Positions 36,618 through 46,435 are shown, numbered from the stretch's first letter. The stretch is 64,000 bases of DNA from Flavobacterium sp. RSP15 (GCF_003968755.1 NZ_RYDL01000005.1:124001-188000); one strand, 5' to 3'. Notes: a model not told the origin generated them from the sequence alone. Made by a program: numbers and translations.

Positions 36618-39119
36618 ATGAAAGTTAATTACTATTTTATTTTATTGAGTACACTATGGTTTTTTACTATTAAAGCACAAGAAAACAGCACTTTAAATGG
36701 AATTATTACAAACGAATCAGGCAAACCTCTTATTGGTGCATCAATCAATATTAATACCACATCTAAGAACACGATAACTGATATTGCTGGAAGTTACCAA
36801 TTGCAAAATATAAAATTCGGCACTTACACAATTCAAGTGGCCTATCTTGGTTACGAAAGCCAAAAAATTTCAATATCCTTAAACCAATCCGAAACAACAC
36901 AAAATTTTATTTTAAAAGAAAGTTCCTTTCAATTAGATGGTATTATTGTTACCGCCCAAAAAAGAGAACAATTAAATAAAGATGTTCCCATCGCCATTAC
37001 CTCTTATGGGGGGAAATTTATTGAAAATTTAGGGATTTCAGAATATGATGCCTTTTCAGATTATGTTCCTGGATTACAAATCCAGATTCAAAGTGTAAAT
37101 AATCCTGGGATCGTTATTAGAGGAATTACCAGTGATAGTGGGGATTCTCGAGTAGAACCACGCGTTTCAATTTTTCAAGATGGCGTTTCCATCAGTAAAT
37201 CCAGAGGATCTGTAGTAGAGTTATTTGACATTGAACGCGTTGAAGTTCTAAAAGGCCCTCAGGGAACTCTTTTTGGCAGAGGTGCACAAATTGGTGCCAT
37301 GCATATTATTCAAAACAAAGCTAAAAACGAAAATTCAGGAGAACTAAAAATAGGAACGGGTAATTATAACCAGTTCTCAATGAATGGGTTTGTAAACACT
37401 TCCCTTATTAAGGACAAACTATTTGTAAGAGTAGCCGGAATCCTGAGTAAAAGAGACGGTTTTATAGAAAACAGATCTGGAGGCAACTTGAATGGTAAAG
37501 AAACGCTAGCTTTTAGAACTTCCTTAAAATATTTAATGAGTGATAAAACCAGTTTAGATTTAATTGCAAACTGGCAACAGGACACTCCTCCGGGAACGGG
37601 TTTCAAAAGCGGAACTTATGCCCCTTTAGGTGGAACAACCAACCCAAATACCTTTGCGGACTTAGAACGAGGAACCGAATTGGGGATCGACAGAAAAGTT
37701 TATGGTCTTACAGCGATATTGAAATCTGAAATCAATCCTAATTGGGATATGACCGCCACCACAGCTTACAGAGAATTTAAATCAGATGAAGCTTTTGATG
37801 CCGATGGTACGGCAGCTCCAGTGCTTTACTTTAGAGAAATTGCCGAAGGAAAACAATTCAGCCAAGAAATGAGATTTAATTTTAATGATAAAAATAAATT
37901 ATCCGGTTTCTTTGGCGCAAATGTTTTTTATGAAAAAGGATCTCAAGCGGTTCCTTTTGAAGTAAATGAACAAAGCTATTTTGCCTTATTGGCAGCTAGA
38001 AACACACTAATCGTTAATGGCGTTCCTACCTTATACCCAAATATTCCAAACGACCCTGCTTTTGGTCCATTGGCAGGAGCTCCGCTTTTAGCTTTCAACA
38101 AAGAAAAATCAACCAATTTTGGAGAGAATTATTCTGGAGATATCTTCGCAGATGCCTCTTATGATTTAACCGATAAATTGACTTTTACTTTGGGTGTAAG
38201 AGCTACTTTAGAAAATAGTAATGCCGGTTTAGAGGTTCAAAATGCAGATCAGCCTGGTGTATTGGGTAATTTTTTAGGAGTTTTTCCTAACAACTTATTT
38301 GCTCCTACAAATGGAAAACGTACTGCCAGCGAAACCTTCACCTCTGCTGTTGGACGATTTGCTATAAATTATGATATAACGGACCACATTACTCTTTTTG
38401 GGAATGTTGCCAGAGGCCGAAGACCTAACGTAATTAATGTTACCGCGAAAACTGTTAATGTATTATCGGATGAAACGGTATGGTCTTATGAATTTGGCGC
38501 CAAATCTCTCTTCCTAAACAACCGATTGCAATTTGACATCAATGCTTTTATATACGATTACAGCAATTTTCAAACGACTATCGCACGATTAGACGAACAG
38601 AATGGTTTAGTGATTCAGCCAAATGACAGTGGTTCTGCCTCAACTTTTGGTTTTGAAACGGCCTTGCAATATCAGTTTACAAAAAACAGTTCTTTCTTTG
38701 TCAATTATGCGTACATCGATGCTGCCTTTGATGAAACGGATTCAGACGGAAACCAACAACAATTGGCGGGAAATACTTTCCGATTGACTCCAAAACATTC
38801 CTTTTCTGTTGGTTTTAATTACAATCCATCTGTAAACACTATCTTAGACCTTTACCTTAGGCCAAGCTATACATACAAATCGAAAGTGTTTTTTGAAGAA
38901 ACAAACTTACCTAATATTTCACAAGCAGGGTATGGTCTTTTGAATATCAGAACAGGATTAACCATTAGAAAAAAATACGAAATAGGATTATTCATGACTA
39001 ACCTTTTTGACAAAAAGTATATTATTGATGCCGGAAATACCGGTGGTGCTTTTGGAATCCCTACTTTTATAGCTGGTGCTCCTAAGTTCTATGGTGTACA
39101 AATGGCTGTTAAATTTTAA
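36618..39119 (+). CDS. TonB-dependent receptor with carboxypeptidase-like N-terminal domain
   Basis: An 833-residue outer membrane receptor. A signal peptide (to about 20) is followed by a carboxypeptidase D regulatory-like domain (about 25-105, with NESGKPLIGASINI and YLGYESQ). The plug (about 115-240) contains VIRGITSDSG, then VSIFQDGVSI and VEVLKGPQGTLFGRGA. The rest is a 22-strand barrel ending QMAVKF. There is no SusD partner. It is the first gene of an operon with an alpha/beta hydrolase (5-bp gap) and a glycerophosphodiesterase lipoprotein (4-bp gap), so its ligand is probably a lipid- or phosphodiester-derived molecule. Plug and barrel resemble the FecA/BtuB-like class described as receptor for diverse small molecules. 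Confidence 0.92.
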   Translation: MKVNYYFILLSTLWFFTIKAQENSTLNGIITNESGKPLIGASININTTSKNTITDIAGSYQLQNIKFGTYTIQVAYLGYESQKISISLNQSETTQNFILKESSFQLDGIIVTAQKREQLNKDVPIAITSYGGKFIENLGISEYDAFSDYVPGLQIQIQSVNNPGIVIRGITSDSGDSRVEPRVSIFQDGVSISKSRGSVVELFDIERVEVLKGPQGTLFGRGAQIGAMHIIQNKAKNENSGELKIGTGNYNQFSMNGFVNTSLIKDKLFVRVAGILSKRDGFIENRSGGNLNGKETLAFRTSLKYLMSDKTSLDLIANWQQDTPPGTGFKSGTYAPLGGTTNPNTFADLERGTELGIDRKVYGLTAILKSEINPNWDMTATTAYREFKSDEAFDADGTAAPVLYFREIAEGKQFSQEMRFNFNDKNKLSGFFGANVFYEKGSQAVPFEVNEQSYFALLAARNTLIVNGVPTLYPNIPNDPAFGPLAGAPLLAFNKEKSTNFGENYSGDIFADASYDLTDKLTFTLGVRATLENSNAGLEVQNADQPGVLGNFLGVFPNNLFAPTNGKRTASETFTSAVGRFAINYDITDHITLFGNVARGRRPNVINVTAKTVNVLSDETVWSYEFGAKSLFLNNRLQFDINAFIYDYSNFQTTIARLDEQNGLVIQPNDSGSASTFGFETALQYQFTKNSSFFVNYAYIDAAFDETDSDGNQQQLAGNTFRLTPKHSFSVGFNYNPSVNTILDLYLRPSYTYKSKVFFEETNLPNISQAGYGLLNIRTGLTIRKKYEIGLFMTNLFDKKYIIDAGNTGGAFGIPTFIAGAPKFYGVQMAVKF

Positions 39120-39124
39120 CAAAA

Positions 39125-40078
39125 ATGAAAAAAACAATAAACACACTACTTGCAACACTCTTTTTTTGTACTTCTATTTTTAGCCAAGAAGGAATAAGCA
39201 CAGTAGAAATATCCAGCTTAGATTCCTATCTCGCAAATACTGAGGCTAAAGTAATTGGAATCAAGCCAAACAATGCGGCTAAAATAATATGGGCTGATGG
39301 ATATAAAAACAAAAAAACAGCTGTTGCTTTTGTTTATTTGCATGGTTTTGGCGCTAGTCACCGTGAAGGAGAACCGGTTTTAAAAATGCTTTCTACACAA
39401 TACAAAGCCAACATCTACCTCTCGCGTTTAGAGGAACATGGTATTTATCGTAAAAATACCTTTGAATTTCTTACGCCTGAAAACTATATTGCCTCTGCAA
39501 AACTAGCATTAGAAATTGGGAAAAAACTGGGAGAAAAAGTAATTTTGGTCAGTACCTCAACGGGAGGAACTTTAAGCTTGAAATTGGCATCCGAAGATCC
39601 TAGCATCTCGGGATTGATCCTCTATTCGCCTTTTGTCGATTTATTTAATCCTGCTATGGCGGGTATCATCCTGCCTGGTGGTAGAGAGAAATTCAAAGAA
39701 ACTATTGGTGGCAATATGCGAACACAAAACCGCCCAGAGGAACAAGCTAAGTACTGGTCTACCAATTACCACATCAATGGCTATGTTTCCTTAATCACTA
39801 TGCTCAAACAAAACATGACTGAAACTACATTTACAAAGGTCAAGTGTCCGGTTTTCTTAGGCTATTATTACAAAAACGAAAAAGAACAGGACCAAGTCGT
39901 TTCCGTTTCTGCCATGCATACAATGTACAACTCTTTAGGAACGCCTGAAAACAAAAAAACAAAAATAGCCTTTCCGGAAAGTGGGGATCATGTTATTGCT
40001 TGTGATTTACGTTCAAAGGATTGGCAAGGTGTTTATCAGGCTACGGTAGACTTTTTAAACCAAACAATTTTACAATAA
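39125..40078 (+). CDS. exported alpha/beta hydrolase
   Basis: A 317-residue secreted hydrolase (signal peptide ends near SQ at 20). The fold is shown by VAFVYLHGFGASHREGEP (oxyanion-hole HG), the nucleophile elbow VSTSTGGTLSL, which has S-T-S-T-G in place of the usual G-x-S-x-G, and a C-terminal SGDHVIA histidine. An acidic residue near DPSIS/DLF regions could complete the triad. It looks like an esterase or lysophospholipase type enzyme, but the substrate is not shown by sequence. It lies within an operon with a TonB receptor before it and a glycerophosphodiesterase after it, so deacylation of a phospholipid, followed by phosphodiester cleavage, is an attractive inference. Confidence 0.85.
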   Translation: MKKTINTLLATLFFCTSIFSQEGISTVEISSLDSYLANTEAKVIGIKPNNAAKIIWADGYKNKKTAVAFVYLHGFGASHREGEPVLKMLSTQYKANIYLSRLEEHGIYRKNTFEFLTPENYIASAKLALEIGKKLGEKVILVSTSTGGTLSLKLASEDPSISGLILYSPFVDLFNPAMAGIILPGGREKFKETIGGNMRTQNRPEEQAKYWSTNYHINGYVSLITMLKQNMTETTFTKVKCPVFLGYYYKNEKEQDQVVSVSAMHTMYNSLGTPENKKTKIAFPESGDHVIACDLRSKDWQGVYQATVDFLNQTILQ

Positions 40079-40082
40079 AAAC

Positions 40083-40997
40083 ATGAATAAAATCATAATA
40101 ACAGCAGTTTTAGCAATATGTACGCTAGGTTGCAAGGCTCAACAAGAAAAACAAACAGTCCAATTACTTCCTGGTGAAATTCAAACTCTCTTTAATTTTG
40201 ATTTACAGGGGCATCGTGGAGCAAGAGGACTCTACCCCGAAAATTCATTAGTTGCCTTTAAAAACGCAATCAAATTGGGAGTAAACACCTTAGAGCTAGA
40301 CGTAGTTGTTACAAAGGACGACCAAATACTGGTATCACATGATCCTTTTTTCAACCACATAATTTGTTTGGATAGTTTAGGAAACACTATTAACAAGGAG
40401 GACGAATTAAACTTAAATATCTATCAGACTACTTATTCACAAATACGTCAATATGATTGTGGTAGCATCAAACATCCACAATTTCCTGAGCAGACTAATA
40501 GTAGGGTTTCAAAACCATTGCTGTTGGATGTAATTGCGCAGTCTGAACTTTTATCTGACCAAAAGATCTTCTATAATATTGAAATAAAAAGTACTCCAGA
40601 GGGGGACAATAAATACCATCCAACACCTCAGGTTTTTGCGGATTTATTTATTAAAACAATCCAAGGACGTATCCCTATGGAAAGACTAACAATCCAGAGT
40701 TTTGATTTTAGAGTACTGCGTTATATCCATAAAGCCTACCCGGATTACAAACTAGCGGCTCTGGTCTATAAAGATAGTGTCAAAACAAATTTAGATGCTT
40801 TGGGATTTATCCCAGACAGCTACAGTCCAGAACATACGCTATTGACTGCCGAAATTGTAGCGGAATTACAGGCCAAAGGAATGAAAGTTATTCCTTGGAC
40901 TATTAATGAAGCAAGTCGGATGAAAACGGTTCTAGGTTGGGGAGTTGATGGCATCATAACGGATTATCCCGAGAGAGGATTGCTCTTTAAAAAATAA
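40083..40997 (+). CDS. glycerophosphodiester phosphodiesterase lipoprotein
   Basis: A 304-residue lipoprotein (lipobox LGC, lipid cysteine near 18) of the GDPD TIM-barrel family. These enzymes cleave glycerophosphodiesters to glycerol 3-phosphate and an alcohol. Catalytic motifs are GHRGARGLYPENS with the two acid/base histidine and arginine residues, ELDVVVTKDDQ with the metal ligands, SHDP, and the distal IEIKSTP and NEASRM ... DGIITDYP blocks. All are intact. It ends the three-gene operon; a strong hairpin follows at 41095-41130. It would act at the periplasmic or outer face of a membrane. Confidence 0.94.
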   Translation: MNKIIITAVLAICTLGCKAQQEKQTVQLLPGEIQTLFNFDLQGHRGARGLYPENSLVAFKNAIKLGVNTLELDVVVTKDDQILVSHDPFFNHIICLDSLGNTINKEDELNLNIYQTTYSQIRQYDCGSIKHPQFPEQTNSRVSKPLLLDVIAQSELLSDQKIFYNIEIKSTPEGDNKYHPTPQVFADLFIKTIQGRIPMERLTIQSFDFRVLRYIHKAYPDYKLAALVYKDSVKTNLDALGFIPDSYSPEHTLLTAEIVAELQAKGMKVIPWTINEASRMKTVLGWGVDGIITDYPERGLLFKK

Positions 40998-41094
40998 GAA
41001 CTTGCGTCTTGATTTCATTTGTTCCTTAAAGCAACAAAACTATCCTGTTTGGGTGAGGCTACTGAAAAGGTCCTTAACAAATTATATTTCATTA

Positions 41095-41130
41095 AAAGAG
41101 TAGAAAACCTTCATTTTCTACTCTTTTTTT
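41095..41130 (+). terminator. strong terminator after the GDPD operon
   Basis: A perfect 13-bp stem AAAGAGTAGAAAA (41095-41107) with TTTTCTACTCTTT (41114-41126), then further T. Confidence 0.9.
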
Positions 41131-41250
41131 ATGCTAAAATGGGAACTGCAAGCAGCAATAAAGTGCGGATAAATTGGCTTTAAATAAAATTCGGACTTTC
41201 CCTTGTTTATACCTGTTTTTTGAAAATCCGTTGAATAGAATAGAATTTAT

Positions 41251-41281
41251 TTTGAATAGAACCGTTATCTTGTTACTTTTA
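41251..41281 (+). promoter_or_regulatory. promoter for ftsE
   Basis: TTTG (41251-41254), 19-bp spacer, TACTTTTA (41274-41281); the last base departs from TAnnTTTG. Confidence 0.5.
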
Positions 41282-41301
41282 CCCCATAAATAAACTGTAT
41301 T

Positions 41302-41988
41302 ATGTCACAATCTGTCCTGTCTTTAAAAAACGTTACCATTTTCCAAGAACAAAAAACTATTTTAGCTCATGTAAATTTGGAGGTAAAACATGGTGAATTC
41401 CTGTATATTATAGGAAAAACAGGTTCCGGAAAAAGCAGCTTAATGAAGACCTTGTATGGTGATTTGGCTTTAAAAGAAGGCGAAGGAAGTATTGTTGACT
41501 TTGATTTAGCCACCTTAAAAGAAGATGACATTCCGTTTTTGAGAAGAAAAATTGGAATCGTTTTTCAGGATTTCAAATTACTGCCGGACAGAACCATCAA
41601 AGACAATATGTTATTTGTCCTGAAAGCTACAGGCTGGACTGATGCTGATGAAATGCAGCGAAAAATTGATGAGGTGCTGGACAAAGTAGCAATGAAAGAG
41701 TTTGGCAACAAAATGCCACACCAAATTTCAGGTGGTGAGCAACAACGTGTTGCCATTGCAAGAGCTTTACTCAACGATCCTGAACTTATACTTGCGGATG
41801 AACCTACCGGGAATCTGGATCCACAAACCAGTGCTGAAGTCTTGGAAGTATTAAAAAGCATCAATGCCAATGGAAAAACAGTCATTATGGCCACTCATGA
41901 TTATGCGTTGCTTATGAAATTCCCTTCGAAAACATTAAAATGTGAAGACGAACGAATTTTTGAAGTGGTGCAACAGAGAGCCGTTTAA
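41302..41988 (+). CDS. ftsE: FtsE-like ABC transporter ATP-binding protein
   Basis: A 228-residue ABC ATPase. Walker A is GKTGSGKSS near 38-46, the signature is [14 protein letters not shown], Walker [13 protein letters not shown], and the H-loop MATHDYALL. Strong FtsE features are the [12 protein letters not shown] and the [12 protein letters not shown] block. FtsE works with FtsX to control cell wall hydrolases during division. The ftsX gene is not adjacent here; instead a glycosyltransferase follows with an overlapping stop-start (TAATG at 41986-41990). The ATP-binding call is certain; FtsE rather than a related LolD-type ATPase is likely. Confidence 0.85.
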   Translation: MSQSVLSLKNVTIFQEQKTILAHVNLEVKHGEFLYIIGKTGSGKSSLMKTLYGDLALKEGEGSIVDFDLATLKEDDIPFLRRKIGIVFQDFKLLPDRTIKDNMLFVLKATGWTDADEMQRKIDEVLDKVAMKEFGNKMPHQISGGEQQRVAIARALLNDPELILADEPTGNLDPQTSAEVLEVLKSINANGKTVIMATHDYALLMKFPSKTLKCEDERIFEVVQQRAV

Positions 41989-42884
41989 TGCTTTCTATTC
42001 TTATTCCAATATACAATTATAATGTGTATCCTTTGGCATTGGAGCTGCGCAAACAATGTTTGGAATGCAATATTGATTTTGAGATTTTATGCCAAGATGA
42101 TGCTTCTGATTCTTCCCTAAATATTTTTAATGAAAAAATAAATTTGCTTTCTCACTGCAGTTTTGTTTCATTAAAAGAAAACATTGCCCACAGAGAAAAC
42201 AGGAATTCACTTGCCGAAAAAGCAAAATTTGAGTATTTACTTTTTATAGACGGGGATTCTACTATTGTGAATTCTGATTATATCAAAACATATTTATTTA
42301 ATTTATTTGATTTTGATGTGGTTTATGGAGGACGCTTGCATCCAGAAAAATGTCCTTCTGACAATCAAAAACTACGGTGGAAGTACGGAAGATTCATTGA
42401 AGATAAATCCGCTGCAAACAGAAAGACAAAACCCTATCACTCACTACTTTTTAATAATACCATAATTAAAAAAGTCTGTTTTGACGCAGTACAATTTGAC
42501 AAAACCATAAAAAAATACGGTCACGATGACACCCAACTCTCGTTTCAACTAAGCAAATTAAAATCCAAAGTAAGCCATATAGAAAACCCTGTTGAACATG
42601 GCGATTTAGACACTAATCTAGTGTATTTGAACAAAACCAAAGAGTCTTTAGAAAATTTAAATTTATTGTATCAGAAGAAAAAAATTGACATTGAATTTGT
42701 ACGATTATTACAACTGTATCATTTTTTAAAAACAACCAAATCAACTTTTATTATTTCAAAAATAAATGCCGTTTTTGAAAAATTATTATTTAAAAACCTG
42801 ACCGGAGACAATCCTAATATACTGGTTTTTAATTTGTTCAGAGCAGGTTATTTATGCTCCATTGACTTTAAGAGCAGAACCTAA
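41988..42884 (+). CDS. glycosyltransferase family 2
   Basis: A 298-residue cytoplasmic GT-A enzyme that transfers a sugar from a nucleotide donor. The N-terminal SILIPIYNYN begins the nucleotide-binding fold; LLFIDGDSTI contains the metal-binding acidic motif. The C-terminal part carries KKYGHDDTQLSFQL, typical of the acceptor region. Start codon overlaps the ftsE stop by one base, so translation is likely coupled. The last four bases overlap the convergent gene at 42881. Donor and acceptor cannot be read from the sequence. Confidence 0.88.
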   Translation: MLSILIPIYNYNVYPLALELRKQCLECNIDFEILCQDDASDSSLNIFNEKINLLSHCSFVSLKENIAHRENRNSLAEKAKFEYLLFIDGDSTIVNSDYIKTYLFNLFDFDVVYGGRLHPEKCPSDNQKLRWKYGRFIEDKSAANRKTKPYHSLLFNNTIIKKVCFDAVQFDKTIKKYGHDDTQLSFQLSKLKSKVSHIENPVEHGDLDTNLVYLNKTKESLENLNLLYQKKKIDIEFVRLLQLYHFLKTTKSTFIISKINAVFEKLLFKNLTGDNPNILVFNLFRAGYLCSIDFKSRT

Positions 42885-43984
42885 ACTCCTTTTTTGAGTC
42901 CAATAAACAATTGATGCCAAGTTTGCATAATGGCATCGATGTGATATTTTTTACTCGATAATTTTGCCTTTTTTGCCATTTCACTTCGTAACACCTCGTT
43001 TTCGATTAAAATTTCTATAGCTGCTGCATAATCCAATTCGTTCCCGTTTTCAATCAAAAATCCATCTTCTTTATGCGTGATTATTGCTCTTGGTCCGCAA
43101 GGACAATCGTAAGCAATACAGGGTAATCCGGAAGCCATTGCCTCAATTAACACCATTCCAAAACCTTCATATCGAGACGTCATCAGATAAAATGAAGCAT
43201 CTAAATATTTTTCGTTAATATTCTGAACTGGTTCATAAAAGACTATATTATTTGAAATATCCAATTTTTGGGCAAGTTGTTTTAAATCGATATTTTCATT
43301 AGATTTTCCATAAATTTCCAATATCCAATCTGGATGTTTTAAAACCACTTTTTTCCAGATTTGTAACATCCTGTCAAATCCTTTTTCGTACGTATGTCGC
43401 CCTACCGCAATTACTTTTTTGTTTGTTAATTCACCTGATTCTTCCGTTACAAACCATAAAGGATTCGGAATCACCATTGTATTTTTTATGTTCCATTCTG
43501 AAACACTCTCGTTTGTTTCAACAACAAATCGATCGTATTTTTTTATTCCGTTTTTTTTTAATAGCAAAACAAGATTCGAGAATAATTTAGTAAAACTGTT
43601 CGTCACAATTTCACGTTCTTCAATAAACCTGGAACTATGCATTTCTAGCACCAAAGGAATTTTATTTTTCACAATAAAAGGAATTACATAGGCCTTCAGA
43701 CCATTATCACAAACCACTATAACATCCGGGTTTATAGTCTTAATACAACTGTTTAGTTTCTTACAATACGCTTTCAAAAAAGAAAGATTTTTTCCTTTTA
43801 AAATCATATCGTGAAAAGTGATCTTCTTATTAAAAGAATAAAACAAAGGAGAATGACCTCCGTTTTGAGTCAGAATAACAACTTCATAGCCTAATTGTTC
43901 AACCAGATAATTGGCTTTGACAGCAATAACTCTTGCCACACCTCCGGCGTTATTAATGTTAGGAACTACAAATAGTAACTTCAT
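42881..43984 (-). CDS. glycosyltransferase family 4
   Basis: A 367-residue GT-B enzyme with the N-terminal VVPNINNAGGVARV and the C-terminal donor-binding block VGRHTYEKGFDRM and SRYEGFGMVLIEAMASGLPCIAYDCPCGP. The E-x7-E type glutamate (YEGFGMVLIEAM) is intact. Start ATG overlaps the stop of the upstream cupin by 4 bp (ATGA), showing coupled translation in the minus-strand operon GT4, FdtA-like, GT4. Role: addition of one sugar to the surface glycan. Convergent 4-bp overlap with the gene on the other strand. Confidence 0.92.
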   Translation of the reverse strand: MKLLFVVPNINNAGGVARVIAVKANYLVEQLGYEVVILTQNGGHSPLFYSFNKKITFHDMILKGKNLSFLKAYCKKLNSCIKTINPDVIVVCDNGLKAYVIPFIVKNKIPLVLEMHSSRFIEEREIVTNSFTKLFSNLVLLLKKNGIKKYDRFVVETNESVSEWNIKNTMVIPNPLWFVTEESGELTNKKVIAVGRHTYEKGFDRMLQIWKKVVLKHPDWILEIYGKSNENIDLKQLAQKLDISNNIVFYEPVQNINEKYLDASFYLMTSRYEGFGMVLIEAMASGLPCIAYDCPCGPRAIITHKEDGFLIENGNELDYAAAIEILIENEVLRSEMAKKAKLSSKKYHIDAIMQTWHQLFIGLKKGV

Positions 43985-44385
43985 TTTTTTGATTTCAAAA
44001 ATTCGTCATAATCTCTGATATAATCTTCTTCTTTAAACACATCTGAGGCTAAAACCAAGCAAACTGATCCCGAAGAAAAGTTTTGCAGTTCTCTCCAAAT
44101 TCCTGTTGTAATGAGTAAACCTACGTTTGGTTTATTTAATAGGTAGCTTTTTTTCTCGACACCGTCATCAACAACCACCTCAAAACTACCGCTCAATGCA
44201 ATTAAAATTTCTTGTTGCTGAATATGGGAATGACCACCTCTAAAAGCAGTACTAGGCACATCAAAGAGATAGTAAATTCGTTTGAATTCAAATGGAATTA
44301 CATCCCTTTGAATGTAGGCTAAGTTTCCACGAACATCGTCTATTACAGGAATTTTTAATACTTGTACGTTTTCTACTGTTGTCAT
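43981..44385 (-). CDS. FdtA/WxcM-like sugar 3,4-ketoisomerase (cupin)
   Basis: A 134-residue cupin of the FdtA/QdtA family, which moves the keto group of dTDP-4-keto-6-deoxyglucose from C4 to C3, the step before a 3-aminotransferase. Family features are the DVRGNLAYIQ start, RIYYLFDVP, RGGHSHIQQQEI with the catalytic histidines, then SGSFEVVVDDG and the TGIWRELQNFS block. The neighbouring DegT aminotransferase (48675) supplies the expected next step. Product could be Fuc3N or Qui3N type. Overlaps genes on both sides by 4 bp. Confidence 0.85.
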   Translation of the reverse strand: MTTVENVQVLKIPVIDDVRGNLAYIQRDVIPFEFKRIYYLFDVPSTAFRGGHSHIQQQEILIALSGSFEVVVDDGVEKKSYLLNKPNVGLLITTGIWRELQNFSSGSVCLVLASDVFKEEDYIRDYDEFLKSKK

Positions 44386-45494
44386 TTTCTGTTAATTTTC
44401 ATTACATCTAACCATTGCATGCCTATATTTTCAATTGAGAAGGATTGTACGCTTGCCAATGCATTATGTTTACAATGCTGATACAATACTTCGCCTTCAA
44501 TGAATAAATTCATCGCTTCCGTCATTTTACTACCATTTTGATTTTCAACTAATAAACCATTTTCTTTATTTACAATTATTTCACTTGGACCAGTTAAGCA
44601 GTCAAAGGATATTACCGGTGTATTACAGGCTAATGATTCTAGTAGAACATTTGGCAGTCCTTCATTCAAGCTACTCAAAACAAAGAATTTAGCATTTTTC
44701 AGGTACTTAAACGGATTCTGTTTAAACCCTAAAAAATGAACTTTATCTCCCAGCTTTTTTTCTTTTACTAACTTTAAAAGAATATTTTTCCTTTCGCCTT
44801 CCCCTAATAAAACCAAATGTATCCCTTTTTGGGGTAAAGTCGAATGGGCATACGCCTCAATTAATTTATCAAATTGCTTGATATTAGTTTCCATTTGACC
44901 TATCCCAATAATATACTCAAAGTTAAGTGCCACAGGTTCTTCACTCTTCCTGACAATTTCCTCAATATCTATAGGATTGTAAATGGTAATCGCATTTTTC
45001 AGCTGGTGCTTTCGCGCTATTAACTCTTTCGATTGATTAGAAACACTAACCACTTTATAACAATTTCCATACATGTATCGGGTAAGCACCGACCAATTGG
45101 GCATATAATGATTAATCAAATAACTGTGCACGGTGAAAATAGTATTGGTTTTATAAAGCCATTTTGAAATTAATAATTCTTGAATGGGTTTTATCCTAAA
45201 TCGGAAATCAATAATAAAATCAAATTCATGCTCTTTCAAATAGTTCTTCAAAAATAAAAACCGACTGAATTTATTTAAAAAACCGTTGGTTTTGTTTTTC
45301 ATTTTACCCAAATTGACTAATTTTCCGGCATAGGAATAGGAAACGGCATCCAGGACAATAATAATATGAACTTCTATGCCCTGTTTTTCAAAAAAAAAGG
45401 ATAAAACAGCCATCACTTTTTCAGCACCTCCATCACTTAAGCGGTACCCTATTAATGCAATTTTATATTTTTTATTGGGTATTATCATTCTCAA
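44382..45494 (-). CDS. glycosyltransferase family 4
   Basis: A 370-residue GT-B enzyme. It has the N-terminal IGYRLSDGGAEKVMAVL and the C-terminal LSSLNEGLPNVLLESLACNTPVISFDCLTGPSEI, with the conserved glutamate region intact. It heads the minus-strand operon with the FdtA-like cupin and a second GT4. A methionine at codon 3 (45488) is an alternative start. The divergent gene on the plus strand begins 40 bp away, so a compact bidirectional promoter is expected, but I could not assign its elements. Confidence 0.9.
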   Translation of the reverse strand: MRMIIPNKKYKIALIGYRLSDGGAEKVMAVLSFFFEKQGIEVHIIIVLDAVSYSYAGKLVNLGKMKNKTNGFLNKFSRFLFLKNYLKEHEFDFIIDFRFRIKPIQELLISKWLYKTNTIFTVHSYLINHYMPNWSVLTRYMYGNCYKVVSVSNQSKELIARKHQLKNAITIYNPIDIEEIVRKSEEPVALNFEYIIGIGQMETNIKQFDKLIEAYAHSTLPQKGIHLVLLGEGERKNILLKLVKEKKLGDKVHFLGFKQNPFKYLKNAKFFVLSSLNEGLPNVLLESLACNTPVISFDCLTGPSEIIVNKENGLLVENQNGSKMTEAMNLFIEGEVLYQHCKHNALASVQSFSIENIGMQWLDVMKINRK

Positions 45495-45534
45495 TTTGTT
45501 ATTTTCGTCTCAAATATAACGCTTTTAAAAAAAC

Positions 45535-46434
45535 ATGCAAGATAATCCACTAGTCACCGTTATTTGTTTGTGTTACAATCATAAAGATTTTGTTGTAGAG
45601 AGTTTAATGTCCGTATTAAACCAACACTACAATACTATTGAGTTGATTATCGTAGACGATTGCAGTACTGATAATTCTAAATCCGTAATTGAGAAATGGC
45701 TTCTGGATTATCCACAAATTCCATTTATAGCCAATGACACTAATTTAGGGAATACTAAGTCTTTCAATAATGCCTTAAAAACAGCAAAAGGGGATTATAT
45801 TATTGACTTGGCTGCTGATGATGTTTTATTGCCCAATTGCATCACTTCACAAATAAATGCTTTCAACAACACAACTTTTAAAAATCTTGGAATTGTATAT
45901 GGAAACGTCGAATTAATCACTGAAAAAGGCAAACACGAATCTTATTATTTCCCTGTTGATAGCTTTCAAAAGGTAGTCAAGGAAAGAACAACGGGAGATA
46001 TTTATGAATCAGTTCTTTCTGGTGGTGACTGTATTTGCTCCGTTTCATCAATGGTCAAAAAATCACTGTTCGATGCTTTGAACGGCTATGATGAAACGCT
46101 GGCGTACGAGGATTTGGATTTTTGGGTTCGGGCTTCCCGAACGTACGAATTTGACTTTATTGATGCTATTCTGGTTCAAAAAAGAATTGTACACCACTCC
46201 CTAGGCACGCATTTTTTTAAGAAAAAAGATGCCAGAGCTAGAAAAATTAATCAGAGTACATATTTGATACTTAAAAAAGCAATTGGGCTTAATAGAACAA
46301 AAAAAGAGGATAAAGCAATTTTAAAACGCATTCATTTTGAGATGATTCTCGCCTATAAAACTGCTCATAATACGTTGTTACTACGCTATATTATTATGGA
46401 AATTAAGTTGCGATTCCATTTGTTAGCTTCATAA
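45535..46434 (+). CDS. glycosyltransferase family 2
   Basis: A 299-residue GT-A enzyme. It has VTVICLCYNHKDFVVESL at the N-terminus, the metal-site region DYIIDLAADDVLL and the acceptor-side YEDLDFWVRASR. These are typical of the family. It stands alone on the plus strand inside a minus-strand cluster: divergent from the GT4 at 44382 and ending 1 bp before the convergent acyltransferase. Donor and acceptor unknown. Confidence 0.92.
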   Translation: MQDNPLVTVICLCYNHKDFVVESLMSVLNQHYNTIELIIVDDCSTDNSKSVIEKWLLDYPQIPFIANDTNLGNTKSFNNALKTAKGDYIIDLAADDVLLPNCITSQINAFNNTTFKNLGIVYGNVELITEKGKHESYYFPVDSFQKVVKERTTGDIYESVLSGGDCICSVSSMVKKSLFDALNGYDETLAYEDLDFWVRASRTYEFDFIDAILVQKRIVHHSLGTHFFKKKDARARKINQSTYLILKKAIGLNRTKKEDKAILKRIHFEMILAYKTAHNTLLLRYIIMEIKLRFHLLAS

Positions 46435-46435
46435 A

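Larger units (their letters stand above)
40998..41301. other. gap between GDPD operon and ftsE
   Basis: About 304 bp without a gene: the operon terminator (41095-41130) and the ftsE promoter (41251-41281) are here; nothing else was recognised. Confidence 0.8.
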
